Source of the DNA: Rhodanobacter sp. C05
GTDB lineage: Bacteria; Pseudomonadota; Gammaproteobacteria; Xanthomonadales; Rhodanobacteraceae
Length of the DNA: 64,000 nucleotides
NCBI RefSeq assembly: GCF_002001165.1
Contig: NZ_MUNQ01000005.1
Coordinates: 496,001 to 560,000 of the forward strand
Direction: 5' to 3'
In this document: one piece after another, positions 7,780 through 17,459 of the stretch
How the letters are laid out: each line of letters starts with the position of its first letter
Numbering within the stretch: the first letter of the stretch is position 1
Made by a program: the position numbers and the translations under genes
The notes under the pieces: generated by a model
Databases searched by the model: none
What the model was told of the DNA's origin: nothing
The model's input: only the letters and a program-made list of their open reading frames with translations

Positions 7780-10700
7780 ATGCCATTCCCGTCTTCGCGC
7801 ACCATCGACCCACGCCAGCATGGCCTGCTGTCGAACGGTCATTACAGCGTGATGCTGAGCAGCAGTGGTTCCGGCTACAGCCAGTGGCATGACCTGGCGG
7901 TGACGCGCTGGCGCGAGGATCCTACCCGCGATCCCTGGGGCAGTTATCTGCTGCTGCGTGACGAGGACAGCGGCGCGGTGTGGTCGACCAGCCAGCAGCC
8001 GCTTGGTATGCGCATGCCGGATGACGCGGTGGCCTTCAGCGCCGGACGCGCCAGCTTCAGCCGTCGTCACCACAGCCTGCACAGCACGCTGGACGTGGCG
8101 GTGGCGTGTGATGCCGACATCGAGTTGCGTCGCCTGACCCTGAGCAATCATGGCGACCGCACGCGCACGTTCTCGATCACCTCGTATGCCGAACTGGTGA
8201 TCGGTCCGATCGGTGCCGACAACGCGCATCCGGCGTTCTCCAAGATGTTCGTGCAGACCGAGTGGGATGCCGCGCATGGCGTACTTCTGGCCACTCGGCG
8301 CCGCCGTGCCGGCAGCGAGGCCGAAGTATGGGCGGCGCACGCGTTGCAGGTCGCGGGGCAAGCCGCCGATGCCACGCCCGAATACGAAACCGACCGCGCG
8401 TGCTTTCTCGGTCGCGGCCGCACGCTGCGCCAGGCGCAGGCGATGCAGCCACGTGCCGTGCTGTCGAACAGCGCCGGCTGCGTGCTCGATCCGGTGTTCA
8501 GTCTGCGTCGACGCGTCACGCTCGCTCCCAACGCCAGCGTGACCCTGCTGTTGTGGACGCAACTGGCCGACTCACGCGAGGGTGCGCTGGCACTGACGGC
8601 GCGATTGGACAGTGCGAATGCCGCCGAGCTGTTGTTTGCCGATGCGGCCAACCATGCCGAAGCCGAACAGCAACGGCTCGGCATCGATGGCGCCCAGGCA
8701 GCACGCTTTGCGCACTGGATGGATGCCGTGTTGAGCAGCGATCCAGGCCAACGCGCGGCGCCTGACGTATTAGCGCGCGGTCGCGGTGGCCCACCGACAC
8801 TGTGGGCCGCCGGCATTTCCGGCGACCGTCCGATCGTGCTGTTGCGGCTGGGTCACTCGGACGCATTGCCACGCGTGCAGGAGTTGTTGCTGGCGCAGAA
8901 CGTCTGGCACAGCCAGCGGCTGGCAGTCGATGTGGTTCTGTTGAATGGCGCCGACGGTACCGATGGCGATGCACTGCACGGCGTGATCGCGTCGCTGGTG
9001 AGCACGCAGCAGGCACTGTTGAAAGCCAGCGATCAGTTGCCCAAGGCCGAGTTGTTTGCATTGCGCGACAACGCGATCAGCGATGACCTGCGCAACGGCC
9101 TGCTGACGGTAGCTCGTGTGGTGCTCGACGACACGCCACCCACACCCGCCGTTGCCGCAGCAACGGCGGTGATCACTACGCCACCGGTCATCCGCGCGAG
9201 TACACCGGCGGCTGCGATGACAACGGACACCGACAAATCGGAATTCGCCAACGGCCATGGCGGCTTCAGCGACCACGGGCGCAGCTATAGGATCGACCTC
9301 GACGACAAACAGCACACACCGGCACCGTGGGTGAATGTGATCGCCAACCCCACGTTCGGCTTCCTGGTCTCGGCCGAAGGCGGTGGTTATGCGTGGTCGC
9401 TGAACAGCCAGCAGAATCCGCTGACGCCGTGGCCGAACGATCCGGTCAGCGACAGCCCGCACGAAGTGCTGTATCTGCGCGACGAGGATACCGGCGTGCT
9501 GTGGAGCGCCACCGCGCTGCCGATCCGCGTGGACGGCGCGAAGTACGCGGCGACCCACGGCAAGGGCTGGACCCGCTTCAGCAACGACGCACACGGCATC
9601 GAGCTGGAGCTGACCCAGTGCGTGCCGACGAACGACTCCATCAAGCTTTCACGACTGCGCCTGTGCAACCGCTCGGGACGAGCGCGTCGGCTGTCGGTCA
9701 CCGGCTATGTCGAATGGGCGCTGGGCGCGAACGGCACCACGCCGGCGCCGTACGTGATCACCTCACGCGATGCGCCGACCGGTGCGCTGTTCGCACGCAA
9801 TCCGTGGCGACCCGATTTCGGCGATCGCGTGGCGTTCATCGACCTGGCCGGACAGCAACATTCGATGACCGGCGATCGCCGCGAGTTCCTCGATCCGCTC
9901 GGTACGATCATGCGGCCTGCCGTGCTGCGCGATGACCGGCCACTTTCCGGCCGGCTCGGCGCCGGGCTGGATCCGTGCGGCGCGCTGCAGACACGCATCG
10001 AGCTGCCGCCGGACACGCAGATCGACATCGTCTTCATGCTCGGCGACGCAGCTTGCGAAGCCGATGCGCAGGCCCTGATCACGAAGTATCGCGCGACCGA
10101 TATCGATGCCGTGCTCGTCGATGTCGCCGCACAGTGGAACGGCCTGCTCGACACGGTGCAGGTACGCACGCCCGATCGGGCGATGGACATCCTGCTCAAC
10201 GACTGGCTGCTGTACCAGGTGCTGGGTTGCCGGCTGTGGGCGCGTACCGCGTACTACCAGGCCAGCGGCGCGTACGGCTTCCGCGACCAGTTGCAGGATG
10301 TAATGGCGCTGTGTGTGAGTCGCCCCGATCTCGCGCGCGAACATCTGCTGCGTGCTGCCGGTCGCCAGTTTGCCGAAGGCGACGTGCAGCACTGGTGGCT
10401 GCCGCCAGGTGGCCAGGGCATCCGCACGAAGATCAGCGATGACCGCATATGGCTCGCCTATGTCGCCATGCACTATGTCGGCGTGACCAGCGACAGCACG
10501 GTGCTGGATGAGGTGCTGCCGTTCCTCACCGGCCAGGCAATTCCCGACGGCGCCATCGATGCATTCTTCCAGCCGGCGGCATCGGATCAGCAAGTCTCGA
10601 TCTATGAGCATTGCGCGCGTGCGCTGGATTCCAGCCTGACCCGCGGTGCACACGACCTGCCGTTGATCGGCACCGGCGACTGGAACGATGGCATGAATGC

Positions 10701-11652
10701 GGTCGGCGAAAAGGGCCGCGGCGAAAGCAGCTGGCTCGGCTGGTTCCTGCTGAGCACGATCGCTGCGTTTGCGCCATGTGCCGCGCAGCGCGGCGAAAAC
10801 GAACGCGCCGCGCGCTGGCTGGATTACGCCGACGACCTGCGTGCTGTATTGGAACGCGCCTGGGACGGCCAGTGGTATCGACGCGGTTATTACGACGACG
10901 GTGCACCGCTCGGTTCGCACAGCAGCGATGAATGCCGGATCGACACCATCGCGCAATCGTGGAGTGTGATGGCCGGCGCTGCCGACCAGACCCATGCCGC
11001 GCAGGCAATGGCATCGGTCGACCAGCTGCTGGTCGATCGCGAGCACCGGATCGCGCGCCTGCTCACCCCGCCGTTCGACCACAGCCAGGAGAACCCCGGC
11101 TACATCAAGGGCTATCCACCCGGCGTGCGCGAGAACGGCGGCCAGTACACGCATGGCGCGACCTGGTCGATCTTCGCGTGGGCGAAACTCGGTGACGGCG
11201 ACCGTGCCGGCGGAATGTTCGATTTGCTCAATCCGATCCATCATGGCGACAACGCCGAAGCGGTGGCGCGCTACAAGGTGGAACCGTATGTCGCCTGCGC
11301 CGATGTCTATTCGGTGGGCGCACTGACCGGTCGCGGCGGCTGGACCTGGTACACCGGTTCCGCCGCGTGGCTTTATCGCGGTGGGCTGGAGGCGGTGCTT
11401 GGTTTCCACCGGCAGGGCGACAAGCTGCGGATCGATCCGTGCATCCCGAAGGACTGGCCCGGCTTTCAGCTCACTTATCAACACCGCGGCAAGCAGCACG
11501 TGAGCCGGTACGAGATCAGCGTGGAGAATCCGGGCAAGGTTTGCCGTGGTGTGGCTGGCGTTGAATTGGATGGTCGAACGCTGACTGCCGGTGATGCTGT
11601 CGCTCTGGCTGATGATGGGCAGACGCATCGGTTGCGTGTCGTGCTCGGCTAA
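7780..11652 (+). CDS. GH94-like protein resembling the C-terminal half of cyclic beta-1,2-glucan synthase
   Basis: A 1290-residue protein with two GH94/GT36 N-terminal-type beta-sandwich repeats: near residues 10-90 (LLSNGHYSVMLSSSGSGYSQ, WGSYLLLRDEDSGAVWS) and near 510-590 (NVIANPTFGFLVSAEGGGYA, LYLRDEDTGVLWS). The (alpha/alpha)6 catalytic domain follows, with YGFRDQLQDVMAL, the general-acid motif GTGDWNDGMN near residue 965, YIKGYPPGVRENGGQYTHG and a C-terminal GGLEAVLGFHRQGDKLRIDP. NdvB ends with this same double-repeat GH94 module. Here there is no GT84 glycosyltransferase part, so it is more likely a phosphorylase for beta-1,2-glucan oligosaccharides that works with the divergent GH144-like enzyme. 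ATG 7780 was chosen from ribosome-site spacing and homology. Confidence 0.85.
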   Translation: MPFPSSRTIDPRQHGLLSNGHYSVMLSSSGSGYSQWHDLAVTRWREDPTRDPWGSYLLLRDEDSGAVWSTSQQPLGMRMPDDAVAFSAGRASFSRRHHSLHSTLDVAVACDADIELRRLTLSNHGDRTRTFSITSYAELVIGPIGADNAHPAFSKMFVQTEWDAAHGVLLATRRRRAGSEAEVWAAHALQVAGQAADATPEYETDRACFLGRGRTLRQAQAMQPRAVLSNSAGCVLDPVFSLRRRVTLAPNASVTLLLWTQLADSREGALALTARLDSANAAELLFADAANHAEAEQQRLGIDGAQAARFAHWMDAVLSSDPGQRAAPDVLARGRGGPPTLWAAGISGDRPIVLLRLGHSDALPRVQELLLAQNVWHSQRLAVDVVLLNGADGTDGDALHGVIASLVSTQQALLKASDQLPKAELFALRDNAISDDLRNGLLTVARVVLDDTPPTPAVAAATAVITTPPVIRASTPAAAMTTDTDKSEFANGHGGFSDHGRSYRIDLDDKQHTPAPWVNVIANPTFGFLVSAEGGGYAWSLNSQQNPLTPWPNDPVSDSPHEVLYLRDEDTGVLWSATALPIRVDGAKYAATHGKGWTRFSNDAHGIELELTQCVPTNDSIKLSRLRLCNRSGRARRLSVTGYVEWALGANGTTPAPYVITSRDAPTGALFARNPWRPDFGDRVAFIDLAGQQHSMTGDRREFLDPLGTIMRPAVLRDDRPLSGRLGAGLDPCGALQTRIELPPDTQIDIVFMLGDAACEADAQALITKYRATDIDAVLVDVAAQWNGLLDTVQVRTPDRAMDILLNDWLLYQVLGCRLWARTAYYQASGAYGFRDQLQDVMALCVSRPDLAREHLLRAAGRQFAEGDVQHWWLPPGGQGIRTKISDDRIWLAYVAMHYVGVTSDSTVLDEVLPFLTGQAIPDGAIDAFFQPAASDQQVSIYEHCARALDSSLTRGAHDLPLIGTGDWNDGMNAVGEKGRGESSWLGWFLLSTIAAFAPCAAQRGENERAARWLDYADDLRAVLERAWDGQWYRRGYYDDGAPLGSHSSDECRIDTIAQSWSVMAGAADQTHAAQAMASVDQLLVDREHRIARLLTPPFDHSQENPGYIKGYPPGVRENGGQYTHGATWSIFAWAKLGDGDRAGGMFDLLNPIHHGDNAEAVARYKVEPYVACADVYSVGALTGRGGWTWYTGSAAWLYRGGLEAVLGFHRQGDKLRIDPCIPKDWPGFQLTYQHRGKQHVSRYEISVENPGKVCRGVAGVELDGRTLTAGDAVALADDGQTHRLRVVLG

Positions 11653-11897
11653 CCATATCGACGAGCTTTTTCGCTACTTCAGCGGCCCCCGAATCTCCGA
11701 TTTTCGTCATTCCGCGCAGGCCGGAGGTGCTTCAAAACAGCGAAGCTGGTCATCGCTCTTCAACAGCGAAGCTGTTCATTTAATCGCTTTGTCAGGCATG
11801 CGATTCCGGTCTGCGCCGGAATGGCGGCAGATGTGGGATCACCGCGAGCACCCGCGCCTCACCCCAACCCTCTCTCCGGCGGGGACAGGGGGCAAAG
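11653..11897. repeat. Intergenic cluster of short repeats
   Basis: Between the convergent GH94-like and ntrC genes. 11721-11755 is the exact reverse complement of 5128-5162 (35 bp). AACAGCGAAGCTG occurs twice (near 11736 and 11763). ATTCCGGTCTGCGCCGGAAT (11801-11820) is a hairpin. CACCCCAACCCTCTCTCCGG near 11861 belongs to a G/C-rich repeat common in proteobacterial intergenic DNA. No gene is seen. Confidence 0.7.
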
Positions 11898-13277
<1,380 letters not shown>

Positions 13278-13296
13278 GTGTTTGCCTCATCTGGCT

Positions 13297-13351
13297 CCTC
13301 CCCTGCATGCCCCGAAGAAGGGACTCCCTTCTTCGGGGCATGCAGGGGAGG
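13297..13351. repeat. Perfect 26-bp-arm palindrome between ntrB and ntrC
   Basis: The arms at 13297-13322 and 13326-13351 are perfectly complementary around a three-base centre (ACT). The arm contains CCTCCCCTGCATGCCCCGAA. Related but diverged palindromes (CCCTCCCCTGC at one end, AAGGGA/TCCCTT in the centre) occur at about 39011-39057 and 55609-55655. It is therefore a repeat family rather than a dedicated terminator, though in RNA it would form a very stable hairpin within the operon. Confidence 0.9.
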
Positions 13352-13374
13352 GAGAAAAGTGCAGAGCGCTGGCA

Positions 13375-14379
13375 TCAGCCATGTGCACGCTCCAGCGGCA
13401 GATACAACGAGAACACCGTGTCGCCCGGCCGGCTCGTGCAGCGCAGCTCGCCGCCATGCTCATGCGCGATCTCGCGTGACAGCGCCAGCCCAAGACCGGT
13501 GCCATCGGCGCGACCGGACACCAGCGGCTGGAACAGCGTGTCGCGCAACGGCACGGGCACACCCGCGCCATCGTCGATCACGTCCACCCGCAACGCCATG
13601 CGCAGCATCCGCTCGCCCAGGCGCAGGCCGTGCTCGACCCGCGTGCGCAACGTAAGTGTGCGCGCGCCGGCTTCCAGCGCATTGCGTGCGAGATTCAGCA
13701 GCACCTGCTGCAGACGGCCCGCATCGCCGAGCAGATCCGGCACGCTGGGGTCGTAATCGTGGCGCAGCTGCGGCGGCGACGGCTCGGCCTGCAGCAAGTC
13801 GGTGAGCCGCTCCAGCAACTGATGGATATTCACCGGACCGAGCTGCGGCGCGCCGTCGTGATGCAGCAGGCGGTTCGCCAATGTGCCGAGCCGATCCGCC
13901 TCGTCGATGATCAGCCCGGCGAGTGCCTGCAGGTCCGCGTCGCCAACGCGCCGTTGCAGCAGCTGCGCCGCACCGCGCAGACCGGCCAGCGGGTTCTTCA
14001 CCTCGTGCGCAAAGCCGCGCAGGGTGGCCGACAACGGCGAGCTGGTCGTCAGCGGCGCAGCCAGCGCATGCACTTCCAGCAGCAGGCCGTCGCTGAATGG
14101 CTGCAAGGCGATGTCCGCCATGATTTCGCGACCGCTGGCCGCTACCAGCGACATGCCACGCCACTGCAGCGGCCGCTGCTCGGCCAGTGCACGTGAGGCC
14201 TGCGCCAAGGCCGCCTCATCCAGCCACAGCCCCAGCGATTGCCCGATCGCACTGCGCGGCCCCAGCTCCAGCCACTCGGCCAACGCCGGATTGATCCACT
14301 GCAGACGCAGCCCGGCATCGACCCGGGCCAGCCCGGTTGCCATCTGTTCCGCCCATGTACGCCAATTGGCCTCGTTCAT
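13375..14379 (-). CDS. glnL: Nitrogen regulation sensor kinase/phosphatase NtrB
   Basis: A 334-residue soluble NtrB. A PAS-like N-terminal domain (about 1-110) precedes the dimerisation/phospho-acceptor helix RGFAHEVKNPLAGLRG with H125. The HATPase domain has NLARNALEAGA (N box), DVIDDGAGVP (G1) and GRADGTGLGLALSREI (G2). It has no membrane segments, as expected for NtrB, which is governed by PII protein. The start ATG (14379) gives MNEANWRTW; the longer frame upstream runs through the putative NtrC site. It precedes ntrC on the same strand. Confidence 0.94.
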   Translation of the reverse strand: MNEANWRTWAEQMATGLARVDAGLRLQWINPALAEWLELGPRSAIGQSLGLWLDEAALAQASRALAEQRPLQWRGMSLVAASGREIMADIALQPFSDGLLLEVHALAAPLTTSSPLSATLRGFAHEVKNPLAGLRGAAQLLQRRVGDADLQALAGLIIDEADRLGTLANRLLHHDGAPQLGPVNIHQLLERLTDLLQAEPSPPQLRHDYDPSVPDLLGDAGRLQQVLLNLARNALEAGARTLTLRTRVEHGLRLGERMLRMALRVDVIDDGAGVPVPLRDTLFQPLVSGRADGTGLGLALSREIAHEHGGELRCTSRPGDTVFSLYLPLERAHG

Positions 14380-14412
14380 TGCACCATGATGGGCAATGAC
14401 TCGAATTGGTGC
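14380..14412 (-). promoter_or_regulatory. NtrC-like binding sites directly upstream of ntrB
   Basis: TGCACCATGATGGGCA (14380-14395) resembles the NtrC operator (TGCACCA-N-TGGTGCA), and a half site TGGTGCA follows at 14406-14412. The first site touches the start codon of ntrB, which suggests autoregulation by blocking, rather than activation. The match is imperfect. Confidence 0.5.
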
Positions 14413-14454
14413 AAATGGCGCACGCTTACCTGCTTGCGCACTCGTGTCGGCACC

Positions 14455-14493
14455 CATTAACCGTGTCGCTGTCACCCTAAACCTTGTCATTGG
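14455..14493 (+). repeat. Two tandem copies of an island-edge motif
   Basis: CATTAACCGTGTCGCTG and CCTAAACCTTGTCATTGG lie 21 bp apart. They resemble the CTTAACCCTGTCG motif arrays near 25.0 kb and 27.5 kb and mark the left boundary of the lower-GC island. Confidence 0.5.
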
Positions 14494-14530
14494 CACCTAA
14501 CTCTGGCGATACCTTTCGAGTGGGGGACTC

Positions 14531-15085
14531 ATGAAGGAACAATGGACACGAATCGAGGCATTCTTAGGAGCGCACGGATGTCACGACCAAGTCGGCCTTA
14601 GGTCAGGGGCATCAGACGACCAGATTCAATCCTTAGAAGCTCATCTTGGGGTGAATTTTCCCGATAGCTTGAAAGGGTTTTTATCGGTTCACGACGGTCA
14701 GAACGGGCGAGCCGGACTCGTCAGTGGCCAACAGCTTTTGTCCGCCGAAAACATCCGCAGGGAATGGGACGTGTGGCGCTCGTTGGATGAGGCAGCGATG
14801 AATGCCGACTGCGCCGACTTCATGGCGTCGCATCCAAATGGGGCCATAAAGCCGATGTATACGAATCGCTTCTGGATACCGTTGACGAAGGACTGGGGCG
14901 GCAACCACATTGGACTGGACTTCGATCCTGATGCGCAGGGGACGGTTGGTCAGGTAATCCGTTTTGGTCGAGACCAAGATACAAAGCTGTTAGTAGCCGA
15001 AGATTTCAACGCGTTCATCGAGAAGCTCGTGGTGTCGCTCTCTGACTCGAAGTGGAACGGAGAGTACCTTGAGTCCAAGATCTGA
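14531..15085 (+). CDS. SMI1/KNR4 (SUKH) family protein
   Basis: A 184-residue protein of the SUKH superfamily: N-terminal LRSGASDDQIQSLEAHLGVNFP, PDSLKGFLSVHDGQ, then WIPLTKDWGGNHIGLDFDPD and GQVIRFGRDQD, the usual order of SMI1/KNR4 motifs. In bacteria many SUKH proteins are immunity proteins against secreted or contact-dependent nuclease toxins. No toxin gene is adjacent, so it may be an orphan immunity gene. Its codon use is AT-richer than the ntrBC genes beside it. The ATG at 14531 has only a weak upstream purine stretch (GTGGGGGACTC). Confidence 0.85.
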   Translation: MKEQWTRIEAFLGAHGCHDQVGLRSGASDDQIQSLEAHLGVNFPDSLKGFLSVHDGQNGRAGLVSGQQLLSAENIRREWDVWRSLDEAAMNADCADFMASHPNGAIKPMYTNRFWIPLTKDWGGNHIGLDFDPDAQGTVGQVIRFGRDQDTKLLVAEDFNAFIEKLVVSLSDSKWNGEYLESKI

Positions 15086-15511
15086 GCGCGATGATGCAGT
15101 GTGCTGATGAGTCCGCCACCCAACCCTGTCATTCGCTTAGAAGTCGCAAATGTCCGTTTCGCGACACAAAAGCAAACGGTCGAGCCGTCAACGGGAATGA
15201 ATCAGTTCAGCGAAAATTGGACACTTCCTATTCTTGGAAAGGTGTCACTTGATTTGCTGGCCTTTGACCACCGCAACGGTTGCGATTCAAATTTATGTAA
15301 TTCTGGACGAGGCAATACTCGAATATGGGGTTGATCGACCCCGACCAGAACCAGCCTGAGGCGAATGAGTCAAGCAGCTGCCAAACCTAAACCAGTGAGA
15401 ACATCAGCAGCAGACACAGCAATAGCAAATGCTGCTTTCACCAAGACTTACTAGCTTCGAAGACCGGTTCAGCCTAGAGGAGAATGCAGCCGTGAAGCGA
15501 AGAACGAAGCT
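15086..15511 (+). other. Spacer of 426 bp, no convincing gene
   Basis: It contains one more copy of the island motif (CAACCCTGTCATTCG, 15121-15135). A short frame at 15101-15334 lacks a ribosome site and family features. Around 15366 a 29-codon ATG frame is followed by AGAGGAGA and a three-codon mini-frame just before the next gene, which could be leader translation. Nothing else is recognised. Confidence 0.5.
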
Positions 15512-16606
15512 GTGACGGCGCTGCCGTTCAATACCATATTCACCCTTGAAGCCAGAAGCCACACGCTTCTGGAGGTCATGGCAGAACACTTCAAGATGAC
15601 CGATGAACAGGTATTTCAGGATATACAGAATTCACACCGTGAGCTGTTACAGGTGCTGGCATCAAAAGGTATCCAATATCAGGACCTACGAAATGCCCTG
15701 ATTCCAACCACCAACCGAAATGAGCGCGCTTACCTGCTCAACTGGAGCAAGGTGGATACGGCCAACTATGGACGAGTGATTATCGAACATGCTCTACCGA
15801 TTTTTGACCCTCATTCAAGTCATAGCGTCCTGCTAGGAGACTGGCTTTACCACAAGGAACACAACGGCTGGGCCATCGACGAACTCCGGAAAGCTCTTGC
15901 TGGCGCGGCAGAGCCGTATACCGGGCATGGGCATGATCTCTACATCGTCTACGTCAACAACCTGTCTGATGGTCAGGCAGACGCACTGCACAGCCGCTTC
16001 CAGGAGCTGCCGGCATACGTTGGATTTCTGGACCTGACTTTTGCGTCCGTGGTGAAGTTCTACATCTCAACCATGCTAGTACGCGCATTCATCAAGCACC
16101 GGAAGTTCGTCATCCAAGGCCATGAGGATGACCGCTCGAACTCCGAAAACATCAGCATGTTGCCCTATGGGTTCGAAAAGGCGGGATATTCCCTTCGTAG
16201 CCTGCAAAGCTTGCTCTATGGGGTTTTCCTTTCCTTCAAGATTGAGCGCCCGATATTCCTGCCTCATGACACGGACACCAAATTCTCACTGCTAGCGATG
16301 GGCGCCAGCCCTGCGGAACTGGATGAATTCGAGGTAGTGCTGGATGATCGAAAGCTGCAATACCTAAAGGAAAACCATCCGGAAGGGTTAGAGCGTTCTG
16401 GATTTGAGGAGCTCTCAGCAGCAGACATCGCCGAGCAGATACGCGGCAAGGTTAAGGCGAACTACATCTACAACTTGGCCCGCTCGGAGGATGGATCAAC
16501 CATGAAATTCAACATCCTGCTTGAGAACCCTGGCGTCGCACGTTTTCTTTGTGCCCTAGAACTTCTTCCACACGACAAGCAGCTTCGGGTGATTACGTTG
16601 TTTTAG
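15512..16606 (+). CDS. Hypothetical protein of 364 residues, possible defence-island component
   Basis: I do not recognise this family. It is a soluble, mixed alpha/beta protein with no signal peptide or membrane helix. The N-terminal half is helical (HTLLEVMAEHFKMTDEQVFQ; HRELLQVLASKGIQYQDLRN). A middle segment is strand-rich and acidic (GHGHDLYIVYVNNLSDGQAD), and the C-terminal part has EELSAADIAEQIRGKVKANY. GTG 15512 is the first usable start, but its ribosome site is weak. It ends three bases from the convergent caspase-like gene, and its base composition matches that pair, so the three genes probably moved together. Confidence 0.7.
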   Translation: MTALPFNTIFTLEARSHTLLEVMAEHFKMTDEQVFQDIQNSHRELLQVLASKGIQYQDLRNALIPTTNRNERAYLLNWSKVDTANYGRVIIEHALPIFDPHSSHSVLLGDWLYHKEHNGWAIDELRKALAGAAEPYTGHGHDLYIVYVNNLSDGQADALHSRFQELPAYVGFLDLTFASVVKFYISTMLVRAFIKHRKFVIQGHEDDRSNSENISMLPYGFEKAGYSLRSLQSLLYGVFLSFKIERPIFLPHDTDTKFSLLAMGASPAELDEFEVVLDDRKLQYLKENHPEGLERSGFEELSAADIAEQIRGKVKANYIYNLARSEDGSTMKFNILLENPGVARFLCALELLPHDKQLRVITLF

Positions 16607-16609
16607 CCG

Positions 16610-17455
16610 CTAGTTGTCCGAATCAATGAAGCTTTCAAGGTCTGCCATGCTAAAGCGGCACTGCCGTCCGATGAGAAAGCGTCCGGCATATCGGTCAAGC
16701 AGGCTCTGGTCAGGTCGCAATCCATCTTTGAGCATTTTTCTAACCCGCTTGAGATTGTCAGGCGTGTCCTCCATACCCTGAGAAAGTATCTCCGTGATCA
16801 GCCGTTCCCTTCTCGCGGCTCCGCCTTTCCCCTTGCACTGCTCTTTCAGGTAGCGCGCTATGACCATGAACAACATCTTCTCGCAATGGAAGTATTTGAA
16901 CTTGTCGGAAAGGTGCCGGGAATATGCTGTGTCGATGGAGCCAAACTCAAACAGCCCTCGATAAAAGTTCGGAACATTATCTTCCAGAAACCCGACGTTG
17001 ACCTTTTCCTCCGGCGCAAGCAGCAGAAAGAAGGGCACCGCTGTTTGAAGCGAAATCGGCTTTATGGCGCGAAAGCCGAAGCAAGTTGCGCCAACAACCG
17101 CGAGGTTGTTCTGGGTATGGATGTTGATCGCTTGAAGCTTCTCAGCAAGGGTATTCCAATCAACGAACGTATCTTCGCCATCGACATAAATGCCCGCGTC
17201 CTTATTTCCGTGTGTGTCGAAATGAATGAGAGGCTTCATATTTTGATCCCTCGCATGCACGGCAAGCTCATCGAGAAGCCCCAAAAGCTTTGCCTTGCTT
17301 GAGACGGGAACGTGCTGAAAGCCGAAACCCAATTCACTGGAGTGCACAGCCATAGCATCTACCATGCGATTGGTAGGAGGCATTTCTGCACTGGGAAGGC
17401 TGCTGATCCAAATGACCGAGTTGCAGGAGAACCCGCTGTTCAATTGCGTTGGCAT
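16610..17455 (-). CDS. Caspase-fold cysteine protease-like protein
   Basis: A 281-residue protein with the hallmark His-Cys arrangement of caspase/CHAT-type (clan CD) peptidases: hydrophobic strand then HFDTHGNKDAG (His82), and about 40 residues later a second hydrophobic strand NLAVVGATCFG (Cys125). The spacing and flanking strands fit a caspase-like core. The C-terminal third (RYLKEQCKGKGGAARRERL onward) is helical and basic. It starts four bases after the stop of the Abi_C-type gene, so both form one operon. Bacterial caspase-like proteases are often abortive-infection effectors. That role here is inference from context. Confidence 0.68.
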   Translation of the reverse strand: MPTQLNSGFSCNSVIWISSLPSAEMPPTNRMVDAMAVHSSELGFGFQHVPVSSKAKLLGLLDELAVHARDQNMKPLIHFDTHGNKDAGIYVDGEDTFVDWNTLAEKLQAINIHTQNNLAVVGATCFGFRAIKPISLQTAVPFFLLLAPEEKVNVGFLEDNVPNFYRGLFEFGSIDTAYSRHLSDKFKYFHCEKMLFMVIARYLKEQCKGKGGAARRERLITEILSQGMEDTPDNLKRVRKMLKDGLRPDQSLLDRYAGRFLIGRQCRFSMADLESFIDSDN

Positions 17456-17459
17456 TGCC

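Noticed and set aside
9763..11628. 621-codon minus-strand open frame
   Set aside because: Shadow of the GH94-like gene; no domain features.
15101..15334. 77-codon open frame after the SUKH gene
   Set aside because: Weak start context and no family features; kept only as part of the spacer description.
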